Positions 8,009 to 18,300 of a stretch of DNA of 41,782 bases are shown piece after piece (the stretch's first letter is position 1; the number at the start of each line of letters is the position of its first letter). Under the pieces are notes generated by a model that was given only the letters and a program-made list of their open reading frames with translations, was not told where the DNA came from and ran no database searches. Location of the stretch: the IMG/VR virus record IMGVR_UViG_3300013102_000019, positions 1 to 41,782 of that record; one strand, 5' to 3'. The translations under genes were made by a program, and so were the position numbers. The DNA is from a virus.

Positions 8009-8755
8009 ATGCGCTCCGCTTATATCTTCGACGCCCTCGACACGGCAGCAATCTCCGGGGTTGTCCCCGCAGGCTTGACCGATGCCATGCTCACCCTTGC
8101 ACAGGTGGGCAGTGACGTGGTTTTTTGGCCGCATGTATCGCAGTTGGGGGTCGGTACTTCCGGCGCCTACTCCGGCCTTCACCAGCGACTCGGGACCGAG
8201 GCGGTCGTGGCCGGCAATGCCGGGAATCTTGCCTACGGGACCAAAGTCGGTCTGAAGACAATGATTATTGGCGCGCAGGCGAACGTTCCGCGCGTTGCAG
8301 TCACTGACTTCGCACGCGGGTTCTGCCTTGCCGGCATCGCGTTCTCTCGTTTTGGTATCGGCGCGAACAGCGCGACCACTGGGACCAGCTGGTATCTGCG
8401 AAACAACAATGCGAACGGCAAGATGTCGTTCCGCATCGGCGCGTACACGTCGAGCGAAGCGGCCTATGTCGGGCCGCTGGTCCAGAGCGACACCGTGCCC
8501 CACCGCGTCATCCTGAACTACGACCGCACCGCAGGCACTGCGAAGTTGTATGTTGACGGCACTCTGCAACTGGACATCACGGACGCCGCACTCATCGGTG
8601 CCACGGTCCACCCCGAAGCGCAGGTCGGGCTGGTGGTCAATAACGGCGTTCTTCAGTACGACCGCTACCCCGAGGTCTTCATCACCGCTCGGCCGCTCAC
8701 GCCCACGGAATTGACCGCGCTGCACGCTTACCAGCAAACGCTGCTGGTGGTCTGA
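8009..8755 (+). CDS. LamG/concanavalin-like virion protein
   Basis: A 248-residue protein preceded by AAAGGA that overlaps the fibre stop codon. Residues about 165-190 (HRVILNYDRTAG...KLYVDG) match the pattern of laminin-G/concanavalin-A-like folds, in which a strand describing the ligand edge is followed by a Leu-Tyr-Val-Asp-Gly turn. Such domains bind sugars or act as structural caps on phage fibres. Its position between the esterase fibre and the adaptor gene suggests a tail-tip or fibre-associated subunit. Family membership is inferred by motif and not certain. Confidence 0.6.
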   Translation: MRSAYIFDALDTAAISGVVPAGLTDAMLTLAQVGSDVVFWPHVSQLGVGTSGAYSGLHQRLGTEAVVAGNAGNLAYGTKVGLKTMIIGAQANVPRVAVTDFARGFCLAGIAFSRFGIGANSATTGTSWYLRNNNANGKMSFRIGAYTSSEAAYVGPLVQSDTVPHRVILNYDRTAGTAKLYVDGTLQLDITDAALIGATVHPEAQVGLVVNNGVLQYDRYPEVFITARPLTPTELTALHAYQQTLLVV

Positions 8756-8765
8756 AGGGCTGGCC

Positions 8766-9407
8766 ATGGCTATCGTCATCGATACCGGAACGTCTACCAC
8801 CCAGACCTACGCGGCATTGCTTTCTCAGATTGCCCTGTGGATGAACCGGAACGACCTTGGCGCAGTGATTCCCAGCTTCGTGAGCCTGGCCGAGAGCCGC
8901 ATTGCGCGCGATCTCCGCATCCGCAAGCAAATCTCTTCCACTGGCATCCTCGCATCCACGACCACGCGGGCCGTTGCGCTGCCTTCGGATTGGCTGGAGC
9001 TGGTGGATCTGTCGATCACGGGAGTGGTTGCCCCATCGCTCCAATACATGACGCTGGACCAGCTGGAGGCGCGATTCCCCGAAGGCGGGTGCGCCGGCCA
9101 GCCGTATTTCTACACGATCAACGGCGACAACATCTTTTTGGGGCCGGAGCCTGACAGCGCGTACCCCATTGAAGTCATCTACTACGCGCGCTTCCCGACG
9201 CTTTCGGTTGCTGAATCGAACTGGCTCTACACCAACCATCCGTCGATCTACCTCTACGCAGCCTTGCGCGAGGGGTGTTTGTTCGTCAAGGACACGAAGT
9301 CCGCAGCCGAGTGGGATGCGCTGTTCAAGAGTGAGGTGAAGTCCCTGCAAGACGACGACGACGAAGCAACCCACTCGGGTTCTGTGCTGGTGGTCAAGAC
9401 GCTATGA
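8766..9407 (+). CDS. Head-tail adaptor (connector) protein
   Basis: A 213-residue protein of the phage adaptor type. The N-terminal part (LLSQIALWMNRNDL, then PSFVSLAESRIARDLRIR) and ALPSDWLEL near residue 75 match adaptor proteins of podoviruses with SU10-like capsids. Further on lies a YYARFPTLS region. These proteins form a ring below the portal and extend the channel. The stop overlaps the start of the next gene, another tail-tube component. Confidence 0.72.
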   Translation: MAIVIDTGTSTTQTYAALLSQIALWMNRNDLGAVIPSFVSLAESRIARDLRIRKQISSTGILASTTTRAVALPSDWLELVDLSITGVVAPSLQYMTLDQLEARFPEGGCAGQPYFYTINGDNIFLGPEPDSAYPIEVIYYARFPTLSVAESNWLYTNHPSIYLYAALREGCLFVKDTKSAAEWDALFKSEVKSLQDDDDEATHSGSVLVVKTL

Positions 9408-10852
9408 CGCCAGTAGCAGGGTTCAGTCCAGATGCCGACCGCACGACGCCGGGCATCTTCACGAGCTGTTCGAATGTCGTTCCCTACGAAGGCGGGTTCA
9501 GGGGCGCGCCGACGCCGGTTGCGACGACTGCCGCGGCACTCGCAGCCGAGGCGCGGGGCGCGGTCGTAACGACAAAGCTCGACGGGTCTCGCCGCATCTT
9601 CGCCGGCACGCAAACCAAGTTGTACGAACTGAACGGCGCAGTGTGGACCGACCGTAGTGCAGGCACCTACACGGGGTCCACCGAATCCCGCTGGTCGTTC
9701 TGCCAGTTCGGCGATACCACGATTGCCACGAACCTCTCCGATGACATGCAGTCGTCGGCATCGGGTGCGTTTGCTGCGATTTCCGGCGCTCCGAAGGCAA
9801 AGATCGTCGTCAGTGCGTCCAATAACTTCGTCCTGGCCTTCAACACCAATGAGGGCACTTATGGGCAGTCTCCGGACCGCTGGTGGTGCTGCGCGCAGAG
9901 CGACCAGACGAGCTGGACGCCCAACGTGTCTACGCTGGCGAACACCGGCCGCCTGGTGGCCGTGGAAGGTGCGATTCAGGCTGCACTTCCTCTCGGGGAT
10001 TACGTCATCGCCTACAAGAACCGCGGCATCTTCGTCGGCAGCTTCGCCGGATCTCCTGTGGTCTGGCAGTGGAACCTGGTTCCCGGTGGCGATGCTGGCG
10101 CAGTTGGCCCGGAGGCCGTTTGCGACATCGGCGGTGCTCACTTCATCGTGTCGAACGATAACTTCTGGCTGTTTGATGGTGTGCGCCCCGTGCCGATTGG
10201 AACCGGGGTGGTGCGGCAATGGTTCCTGGACAGCTCAAGTCCTGCATACCGCTACCGTACAAAGGTCAACTATGACAAGCAGTACGGGATAGTGCGCGTG
10301 TTCTTCCCATCACTCAATTCGACCACATGCGATTTAACGCTGATCTACCACATTGGCAGGAAGCAATGGGGACGCAACGATCTGAGTATCGAGGCGCCGC
10401 TGAACTACATTGCGCCAAACGTCACCATTGACGGCCTGAACGCATATGCAGCGACCATCGACGCACTTCCGAGCATCCCCCTGGACTCGCAGTTCTGGCT
10501 CTCTGGGGGGCAGGTTTCGGCCTACTTCAACACATCGCATCAGCTCGTCGCATTGAGCGGCCCCACGGCCACATCCAGCTTCACCACTGGGGATATGGGC
10601 GACGACGACGCTGTAACCATGCTGGAGCGGGCCAGGATTCGCTTCGAGAAGTCCCCAACCACTGCGACGGCGACCGGCTACTACAAGATGAACGAGGGCG
10701 ATGCGCTCATCACGGGTCCGACGAACGCGATCAACGATGGCAAGTTCGACCTCCGGCAATCGGGGCGCTTTCACCGCATCCGCTTCGACTTTACCGGCGA
10801 CCACAAAGAATATGCATTCGATGCCAAGCCTATTCCGGTGGGGAAACGATGA
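9404..10852 (+). CDS. Packaged-DNA stabilisation / tail hub protein (P22 gp10-like)
   Basis: A 482-residue, beta-rich protein starting at the ATG overlapping the adaptor stop. Repeated aromatic and Gly segments (TNEGTYGQSPDRWWCC, AYKNRGIFVGSF, NDNFWLFDGVRPVPIG) look like blades of a beta-propeller, as in P22 gp10. In that family the protein plugs the channel beneath the adaptor and forms the tail hub to which spikes attach. Order and size fit well. The assignment relies on general similarity and position. Confidence 0.7.
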   Translation: MTPVAGFSPDADRTTPGIFTSCSNVVPYEGGFRGAPTPVATTAAALAAEARGAVVTTKLDGSRRIFAGTQTKLYELNGAVWTDRSAGTYTGSTESRWSFCQFGDTTIATNLSDDMQSSASGAFAAISGAPKAKIVVSASNNFVLAFNTNEGTYGQSPDRWWCCAQSDQTSWTPNVSTLANTGRLVAVEGAIQAALPLGDYVIAYKNRGIFVGSFAGSPVVWQWNLVPGGDAGAVGPEAVCDIGGAHFIVSNDNFWLFDGVRPVPIGTGVVRQWFLDSSSPAYRYRTKVNYDKQYGIVRVFFPSLNSTTCDLTLIYHIGRKQWGRNDLSIEAPLNYIAPNVTIDGLNAYAATIDALPSIPLDSQFWLSGGQVSAYFNTSHQLVALSGPTATSSFTTGDMGDDDAVTMLERARIRFEKSPTTATATGYYKMNEGDALITGPTNAINDGKFDLRQSGRFHRIRFDFTGDHKEYAFDAKPIPVGKR

Positions 10853-11169
10853 AACTGATCGAAAATCCACAGTTGCCGATTGGCCCAGATAGCGCGTATG
10901 GACGCGACCTTAACTTTGCGCTGGCTCAGATCTTCCGGGCGATTGCGCAAAAGGTGAATCTGCTGGCTGATGGACGGGTCGCAGGCAGTGATTTCGTGGC
11001 TAGCTCTGTGCCGACGACTGGGACATTCACGCAGGGCGATTTCATTCGGAACAGTGCCCCCGTAGAGGCCGGAACGGCGGGCAGTCGCTATATTTTGGCC
11101 GGCTGGCTGTGTGAGGTAGGTGGATCGCCCGGAACGCTCCGGGAATGCCGCTTCCTCACTGGGAATTGA
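10849..11169 (+). CDS. Small probable virion protein
   Basis: A 106-residue protein with a start overlapping the previous stop (ATGA). The first 50 residues include a helix (NFALAQIFRAIAQKVNLLADGR), and the rest is Gly, Thr and Ser rich with probable beta structure. Its place after the tail hub gene suggests a tail accessory protein. No family is recognised. The gene ends just before a GNRA leader. Confidence 0.58.
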   Translation: MKLIENPQLPIGPDSAYGRDLNFALAQIFRAIAQKVNLLADGRVAGSDFVASSVPTTGTFTQGDFIRNSAPVEAGTAGSRYILAGWLCEVGGSPGTLRECRFLTGN

Positions 11170-11173
11170 AACC

Positions 11174-11194
11174 TAACGCAGTGATGCGCTGGAG
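11174..11194 (+). promoter_or_regulatory. GNRA hairpin leader of gene 11200
   Basis: TAA, stem CGCA (11177-11180) and TGCG (11185-11188) closing a GTGA loop, two bases, GGAG (11191-11194), five bases, ATG at 11200. The upstream gene stops at 11169, so TAACG is again conserved independently of a stop codon. Confidence 0.75.
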
Positions 11195-11199
11195 AAAAC

Positions 11200-11874
11200 A
11201 TGGCTGACGACTATCAAAATCCGTATCTTGCGAAGGAAAATCCTTACCTTCAGCAGACCATCGACAAGGCCCAAGGCGACCTTGTTCGAAACTACAACCT
11301 GACCACCCAGCCGGCCTACAACAGCGCCATGGTCCGGTCCGGCTCCTTCGGGAATGCCGGCGTTCAGCAGATGAACGAAAACGCCCAGAAGAACCTGCAA
11401 GGCTCGCTCGGCGATGTGTCCAACAGCATGCGGATGCAGGACTACAACAACCAGCAAGGCATGTACCGCTGGGACAACGAGTTCAACCGCAACCTGTACA
11501 ACGACGCCTACTCCCAGAACATGAACAACCTCACGACTGGGGTTGGCCTTCTTGGGACGCTCTCGGGGTACAACGCCAACGACCTGACGAACGCGAACAA
11601 CATCCAGAACACGCCGCTCAACTACTGGTCGCAGTTCTCCAATGCTGCCAACGGCATGGGTCAGGGCTACGGCACCACGACCAGCAACATGGGTTCCTCG
11701 AGCAGCCCGCTCACCTCGGCACTCGGTGGCGCGCAACTCGGTCAGGCCGCGATGGGCTGGTGGAACCGCAACAACAGCCAGAACCAAGCCGCGGCAAGCA
11801 ACACGCCGGCCGGTAGCGCAGGCTTCGGCACAGGCGCAGCCTACGGCAATCAGGACTACGGGCAGTACTTCTGA
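11200..11874 (+). CDS. Asn/Gln-rich probable internal virion protein
   Basis: A 224-residue protein unusually rich in Asn, Gln, Tyr, Gly and Ser. Residues 1-100 look helical (KAQGDLVRNYNL, MNENAQKNLQGSL) and the C-terminal third is flexible. This composition and the position at the head of a run of similar genes (11200-16686) fit ejected or internal proteins of P22/Bcep22-like podoviruses, which pass through the tail to form a channel in the host envelope. That role is inference. Confidence 0.6.
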   Translation: MADDYQNPYLAKENPYLQQTIDKAQGDLVRNYNLTTQPAYNSAMVRSGSFGNAGVQQMNENAQKNLQGSLGDVSNSMRMQDYNNQQGMYRWDNEFNRNLYNDAYSQNMNNLTTGVGLLGTLSGYNANDLTNANNIQNTPLNYWSQFSNAANGMGQGYGTTTSNMGSSSSPLTSALGGAQLGQAAMGWWNRNNSQNQAAASNTPAGSAGFGTGAAYGNQDYGQYF

Positions 11875-12392
11875 TGACGAACATCGTCCCATTCCGCCAG
11901 GGCGACATGCACGGCAAGCGAGAGTTGGCCGTCGAGGATGCCAAGGTTCAGGGCGCGCTGTATGGCGGCATCCGCAAGCAACTGTTTGACCTCCAGCAGG
12001 CAGTCGGCGACCTACCCGAGGTGGACTGCCCGCTGCAGCACCAGTTCGCGCCTGGCGTCTATATGCGAACGATCTTCATCCCCGCGGGCACTGTGATCGT
12101 CGGGAAGATCCACAAGCACAGCCACGCCAACGTGCTGGCGCAGGGCACCGTGTCGGTGATGACTGAGAACGGCGGCCTCGAGCAATTGACCGGGCCGCTC
12201 TCGATGGTGTCGCCGGCCGGTTGCAAGCGCGCCGTCTTCGCGCACACGGATGTGGTGTGGACCACCATCCACCCGACCGATGAAACCGACCTCGACAAGA
12301 TCGAAGCCGAGGTGATCGCCAAGACGTTTGAAGAGTACGAGCAGTTCCGGCTGCAGGAGCAAAGCATGAAGCAAATCGAGGTGGCAGCATGA
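11874..12392 (+). CDS. Cupin-fold protein
   Basis: A 172-residue protein starting at the ATG that overlaps the previous stop (TGATG). The middle (about residues 58-125) reads as a cupin barrel: an FAPGVYMRTIFIPAGTVIVGKIHKHSHANVLAQG segment (shown here only as residues 59-92 of the protein)".replace. Confidence 0.6.
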   Translation: MTNIVPFRQGDMHGKRELAVEDAKVQGALYGGIRKQLFDLQQAVGDLPEVDCPLQHQFAPGVYMRTIFIPAGTVIVGKIHKHSHANVLAQGTVSVMTENGGLEQLTGPLSMVSPAGCKRAVFAHTDVVWTTIHPTDETDLDKIEAEVIAKTFEEYEQFRLQEQSMKQIEVAA

Positions 12393-15300
12393 CATGGGGT
12401 GCAATCGGTGGCGCGGCTGTAGGCGTGATCGGCAATGCCGTGATGTCCGATGGCGGCGGAGGCAGTGGCGGCGGCGCCGGTTCTCAAGCCGCTAGCAAGG
12501 AGCCATGGGCTCCGCTTCAGCCGTGGATCATGGGCAATGCGATCGCCGGACAGAACCTACAAACTGCCTACACAAACCAACCATTCAGCGCTTTGCAGAA
12601 CCAAGCCTACGCGAACCAGAACAACCAAAGCGCCTACATGCGCGCGGCAGTTCCGTCGCTTCTGGGGCAGATCAGCGGCCAGCAAGTCGGCTTCGACCGC
12701 TCGAACCCGAATCTTCGCCCCAACGCTTTCAACTTCAACGGCCTGACGGCTGCGAACGCGGCAGGGCAAGGTGCGGCGCAGCAGCAAGCGGGCCTCCTGG
12801 CGATGCTCAATGCTGGTCAAGGCGCGAACACAAACTCCCAAGCCAATACACCGCAAGTTGCGCCTCCCCCCGCGCCTACGCAAGGCGCATTCATGCAGCA
12901 ACCGGGCGTGGTGAGCGGCATGAACAACGGTGGCACTGGCGGTCCTCAGGGGTTGCTGGGCACTGGTGGGTACGGCACGTTCAGGTACGGCATGGAGATG
13001 CCGCAACCCGGCACGCCGCAATACCGCGACATGAGCGCGTACTTCGCCAACGGCGGAGCGGACCCGAACAACTACTACGGTCGCGCGAGCACGAACCCGT
13101 ACACCGACCCCAAGGCCAACCCGCTCGCCTACCTGTACACCTCTGGCGGCGCCCTTGGCGGCCTTGGCGGCTCAAGCACGGGAATCGATGGGATCGGGGT
13201 TGCGGGAAGCGATGCTGCGGTTGGTTCGTCCGCGAACTTCTAAGGAACAAAAATGGCCGGAATCCTCGATTTTCTGCAGTCCCCGGAAGCCCAAATGGGC
13301 ATCGGCCTCCTTGCTGCTGGTGGCCCTTCGACCACACCCATGAACGTGGGCCAGCGCGTGCAGATGGCAATGCAGGGCATGACCGCGAACGAGCAAAACA
13401 AACTCAAGCTCAAATTGATGCAGTCGCAGATTGACGAAAACTCTAGCCAAGATGCAATGCGCAAGCAGCAACTAGCGATGTCACAGCGTCAGATGGCAAT
13501 GCAAAATCAGTTGCTTGGGTTTGGCGACACGCCATCTCCTACAGCGACGGCTGCGGCCTCTGGCGTGATGCCGACTACTCCGCCAACCGCAGGCGTGGCA
13601 CCGATGATTCCCAACGGCGCAGGCTCGCCCATTGCGGGGATGCCGAGTGCGCCGCCGCAGCAAAGTGCCGGGACGCTGGATGCCATGTCCAGGCAGTATG
13701 GGATTCCCGCTGAAGCGCTGAAGTACGACCTCGTTTTCAACGGAGGCAAGGGCATCGCGGAGATGGTCGCGAAGCGCGGCACGCCAGACATGCAAGTGTC
13801 GAACGGCTATGTCTATGACAAGAACAAGGTTGGACCTGGCTACCTGCCGCAGTTGAACATGTCTCAGGATGGCAAGGCATCCATGGTGCGAATTGGCCCG
13901 GACGGCTTGCCGGTCGTGTCGGCCCCGCAAGGCGCGGTGGACACCTTCTCGGCCTACCAAGGCGCTCAAGCCAACTTCAAGCCGATCAAGATCTTCAACC
14001 CGCAGACCCAGCGCGAGGAATTCACCTCGGAGGGCGCGGTGGTAGCGCCGATGGCAGGCCAGCGCGGCAATGCGCAGTCGCCGGGCTATGCTGGCGGGGA
14101 TCGCAACAGCGCAAACGCCGAGTCAATCCGCATGATTCAGAGCGAGCTTGCGAAGCCGGGCAACAGCCAAGCGGACGCGGCGGCGATGCAGCGCGAGATC
14201 CAGCGGTTGCAGATGCAGTCCGGCCTGACCAATGCACAGGTTGCGCAAGCTCCGCAATCTGGGAATTTCGCTGCAGGCCCGTCGATGCAGGAACAGATCT
14301 CCAACAAGTTCGGCGAGAAGATGGCGACGGACCAAGGCGACTTGCTCACCAAGAGCTACACGTCCGCTCAAGACGCATCGAACGCCATGCAGGGAATTCA
14401 GGAATCGCGCAAAGCGATGCAGGCTGGTGCGTTTCAAGGGACTGGTGCGGAGGCAAAACTGGCAGTCGCGAAATTCGGCCAGGCACTTGGCATCAGCATC
14501 GACCCAGAGAAGGTCGCGAACACCGACTACCTCAAATCCACCCTTGGGAATGGATTGCTCGAGAAGGCCAAAACACTGGGCAGCAATCCCTCCAACGCGG
14601 ACGCCTCGCGCATCACCGACATTGTTGGGTCGATCGGCAAAGACCCGATGGCTATGGCCAAGATTCTTGACTGGCAAGAAGCTATGGCCCGCAAGGCAAT
14701 CGATGGGCACAACACCCGCGTCGGCCAAGCGGAGTCGAATGGCTTCAGGTCGCAGTTCGATATGCGGGTGAAATCGCCAGAGAGCAAGCCTGCCGCACCC
14801 GTCGCAACCATGCGCTTCAACCCCGCCACTGGCAAGATCGAGCAGGTGAAGTAATGCCGCAATACGTCGAAGTCAACGGCCAGAACGTCGAGTTTCCCGA
14901 TGGCATGGCCGTTGGCGACATCGAGGCTGCGCTGAAAAGGAACGCGCTTTCGCTGCCGGGGGCCACGCAGGCCGCACCGTCGAAGGCGGACCGCGTGTCG
15001 CAACTCCTGAGCGGCGCCGAACCTCTCGCCAACATGACGCGCGAGGTGGATAACCTGCGTGCTGGTGGAGTCCGTGGTGCTGGTTCAATCGGGTCTACGC
15101 TGGTAGCGCCGTACGACATCGCCAAAGATGCACTGAGCGGCAAAGGGTTGTCGCTGCAATCGAACATGGAGCGCCGACAAGCGATTGATGAAGGGCTTCA
15201 ATCTCTCGGCGCAGATCCTGAGTCGCGGGCATACAAGGGCGGGAAGCTCGGCATGGAAGTTGCCGGCACGGCTGGCGTCGGCGGGTTGCTCGCCAAGGGC

Positions 15301-18300
15301 TTGTCTGCCGTGCCATGGCTCGCCCAGAACGCTGCGCCGCTCATCAATGCGATCGGCTCTAGTGGATTTTCCGCTGGCGGAGTTAAGGGCGCCTCTGGGC
15401 TCGGGTTGCGAACGGTGGGAGGGGCCATCACTGGTGGTGCGTCAGCGGGCCTAATTAATCCGGAGGACGCTGCTCTTGGCGCCGCAATCGGCGGTGCTGC
15501 GCCTGCGGTTGTCATGGGGGCCGGAAAGCTCGGCGGGTATGTAGGGGATGCCATCAAGAACAAGCAAGCCGCTGCCGCTGCGGAACTGGCCCGCAAGCAG
15601 CCGTTGAACGACACGCTCCGCGCCGGCCTCGATGCCGGCTATGTGGTGCCTCCGTCGAGCGTGAACCCGACTTTTTCGAACAACGTCAAAGAGAGCATCA
15701 GTGGGAAGATCGCGACAGCGCAAACGGCATCCAGCAAAAACCAGGCCGTCACGGATGGACTCGTCCGCAAGGCGCTTGGCATTGCAGATGATGCCCCGCT
15801 GAGCGTCGAGGCGCTAAGCAAATACCGGGCCGACATGCACGCCGCCGGCTACGACCCGCTGCGCCGTCTCGGCTCGGTCACAGCGGATCAGCAGTTCGCC
15901 GCAGACCTCGCCGCCGTCACGCAGAAATACACTGGCAAAGGCACCATCCCGGCGATTGAGAAAACCGAGATCAATGACTTGGTGAAAGCGCACAAATCAA
16001 CAGGGTTCGACGCCGCTGATGCAGTGGACGCGATCAAGGTTTTGCGGGAAGACGCGAAGGATGCCTACCGGGCTGGGAATTCGGCCCTTGGCGGCGCGAA
16101 AAAGGCGCTCGCTGATGCCTACGAGGGCGCCCTGGAGCGCGCACTTCCTCAGGGGAGCGACATCCTCAAGAACTACCAAGCGGCGCGACAGAACATCGCC
16201 AAGAGTTTCACGGTGGAGGACGCGTTGAAGGAAGGGACTGGCGCTGTCGATGCTCGGAAACTGGCTGCTGCACTGCAAAAAGGCACGCCGCTCTCTGGCG
16301 AATTGCTCACCGCGGCACGCTTCGCCAATGCATTCCCGAAAGCAACACAGCCGCCGTCCTTGGTTGCCGGCCCCGGGGTGAACAACCTCACGGCCAAGTT
16401 TGCGACCGGAGCCGGTGCAGCCGGTGGGGCTTTAGGGGCCATGGTCGCCGGCCCGGCTGGCGCGGCGATTGGAAGCGCGGTAGGGGCCGGAGGCTCGTTC
16501 GTGGTCCCTGCCGCAATGCGCCTTCAGATGTTTTCGCCTGGCGCGCAGAGGGCGCTTTTGCCGCAAGCCATTGGCGGCCCGGGCATGACTCAGCAGTTCG
16601 CTGGGTTGCTCGCGGACCCGGCCCTACAGCAGCAGGTTTTGCGGACCTCCCCGGCTGCGATAAGGGGTCTGCTCAACGTCGAGTGAGGGCGAGGATGAGC
16701 CCGTAGAAGAAGGCGACAACCGCAAGGATCGCAAGCTTCCAAAGCATCCATTCGATAAAAGGACTCACGGTTCACCTTTAGGCCGCCCACCGAGACGGTC
16801 GCGCATTTTACCTAACGTCGAGAGACGCCGGAGACTCAAGTGCCCCTTTACACAGATATTGCCAGCCTGTCCCAAACCCCGGCATCCAATGCCGCAGACG
16901 GCACCACGGACGCCCCCTCGACCATCGACAACAACATGAACCTGTTGGCGTCGTTCATCGCAAAGCTGCGAGACGGGAGCGGGTTCGCAACCGGCATCGC
17001 GAGTGTGGGGCAATGCAGGCTCATAAAAAACGGGGCCAATTTGCAACTTTTCCCCTTCAATGGCAATGGCCTCACCATAAACGGAGTCGTCTGCAAGATT
17101 CCGGCTGCTGGCCTGACGCTGGCACCTACAGCGCTGGTCGCGGGCACCAACTACTACATCTACGCGGTTGCGACCGGAACGGCGGTCAGCTCGATTGAAG
17201 CATCCACCACCGGGCACACGACTGATGCGGCCAGCGGAATGGAAATCAAATCTGGCGACGCAACCCGGACACTTGTCGGTCTAGCGAGAGTGATTACTGG
17301 CCCCGCGTGGCAAGACACATCGGCGCAACGATTCGTCATCAGCTGGTTCAATCGTCAGCCCCTCAATGTTTCTGGCGTCTATCCCGCCAATCAGACCTGT
17401 ACTTCCACGTCGCTTGTTGAGCCTAGCACCTCTATCCGCGCGGAGTTCCTGTGCTGGGCTTCGGTTGTGACGGCGGCCCTGAATGGATGGGTTAGCAACA
17501 ACACTGCGGGCGCGGGGGCGTTCACCTTTGTCAGCTTCGACGGCGCTTCGACAGATGGTGCTTGCTTCTGGGTGTCGCCTACGGCTTCTGCAATTTCCTC
17601 TATCTCGTCCAACGTCTCGATCACTCTCTCGGAGAACTATCACTACGTCACTCTGCTGGCCGCCAACAGTGTCGGCGGAACGGTCAGCACGTACCCGGGA
17701 TCTGGTAGTGCCAACAACCGCGTGACGCTGTACGGGACTTTGCAGGGATGAGGAGCATCGGGGGCTGCCGTGCGGCTTCCCCGCGGCTGGACATGCAGCA
17801 GGACTGGTGTGGGCCTGTACGAGGTGCACGGGGGAGGGCGAGCGGCAAACCTCTACTCTGTCTCGGCCACTGCGAATTCTGTCAATTCGGTGAGGGTCGA
17901 GCGCGTCTTGCAGTGCGCTGATTACTTCGTCGTAGTCATCGTCAATTCAGCCGGTGCGCTGGCTGATGGTGCTTTCATTTTCATCTACACGGCATAGGGG
18001 CACCAATGAGTCAAGACACCCAACCCAATGACGCCAGCGTGTCCCGCTTTATCGATCTGCGCATCCCTCTTTGGGGCGTGATCTGCGTGGGCGGGACCGC
18101 GGCATTTTTCATCATCGGCACCTGGTTTACGGCAGGTCAGACCGCCAAGGACGTGAACGAGCTGCAGATCACGGTGAAGGCCGGGAACCAGCAAGTCACA
18201 ACGCTGGCCGGCGAACAAGCCCTTTTGCGTTTCCGGCTGGAGAACCTCGAGGGCGAGATCCGCGCAATCAAAGCGCAGCCCGTTCAAGTCCCGGCCGTCC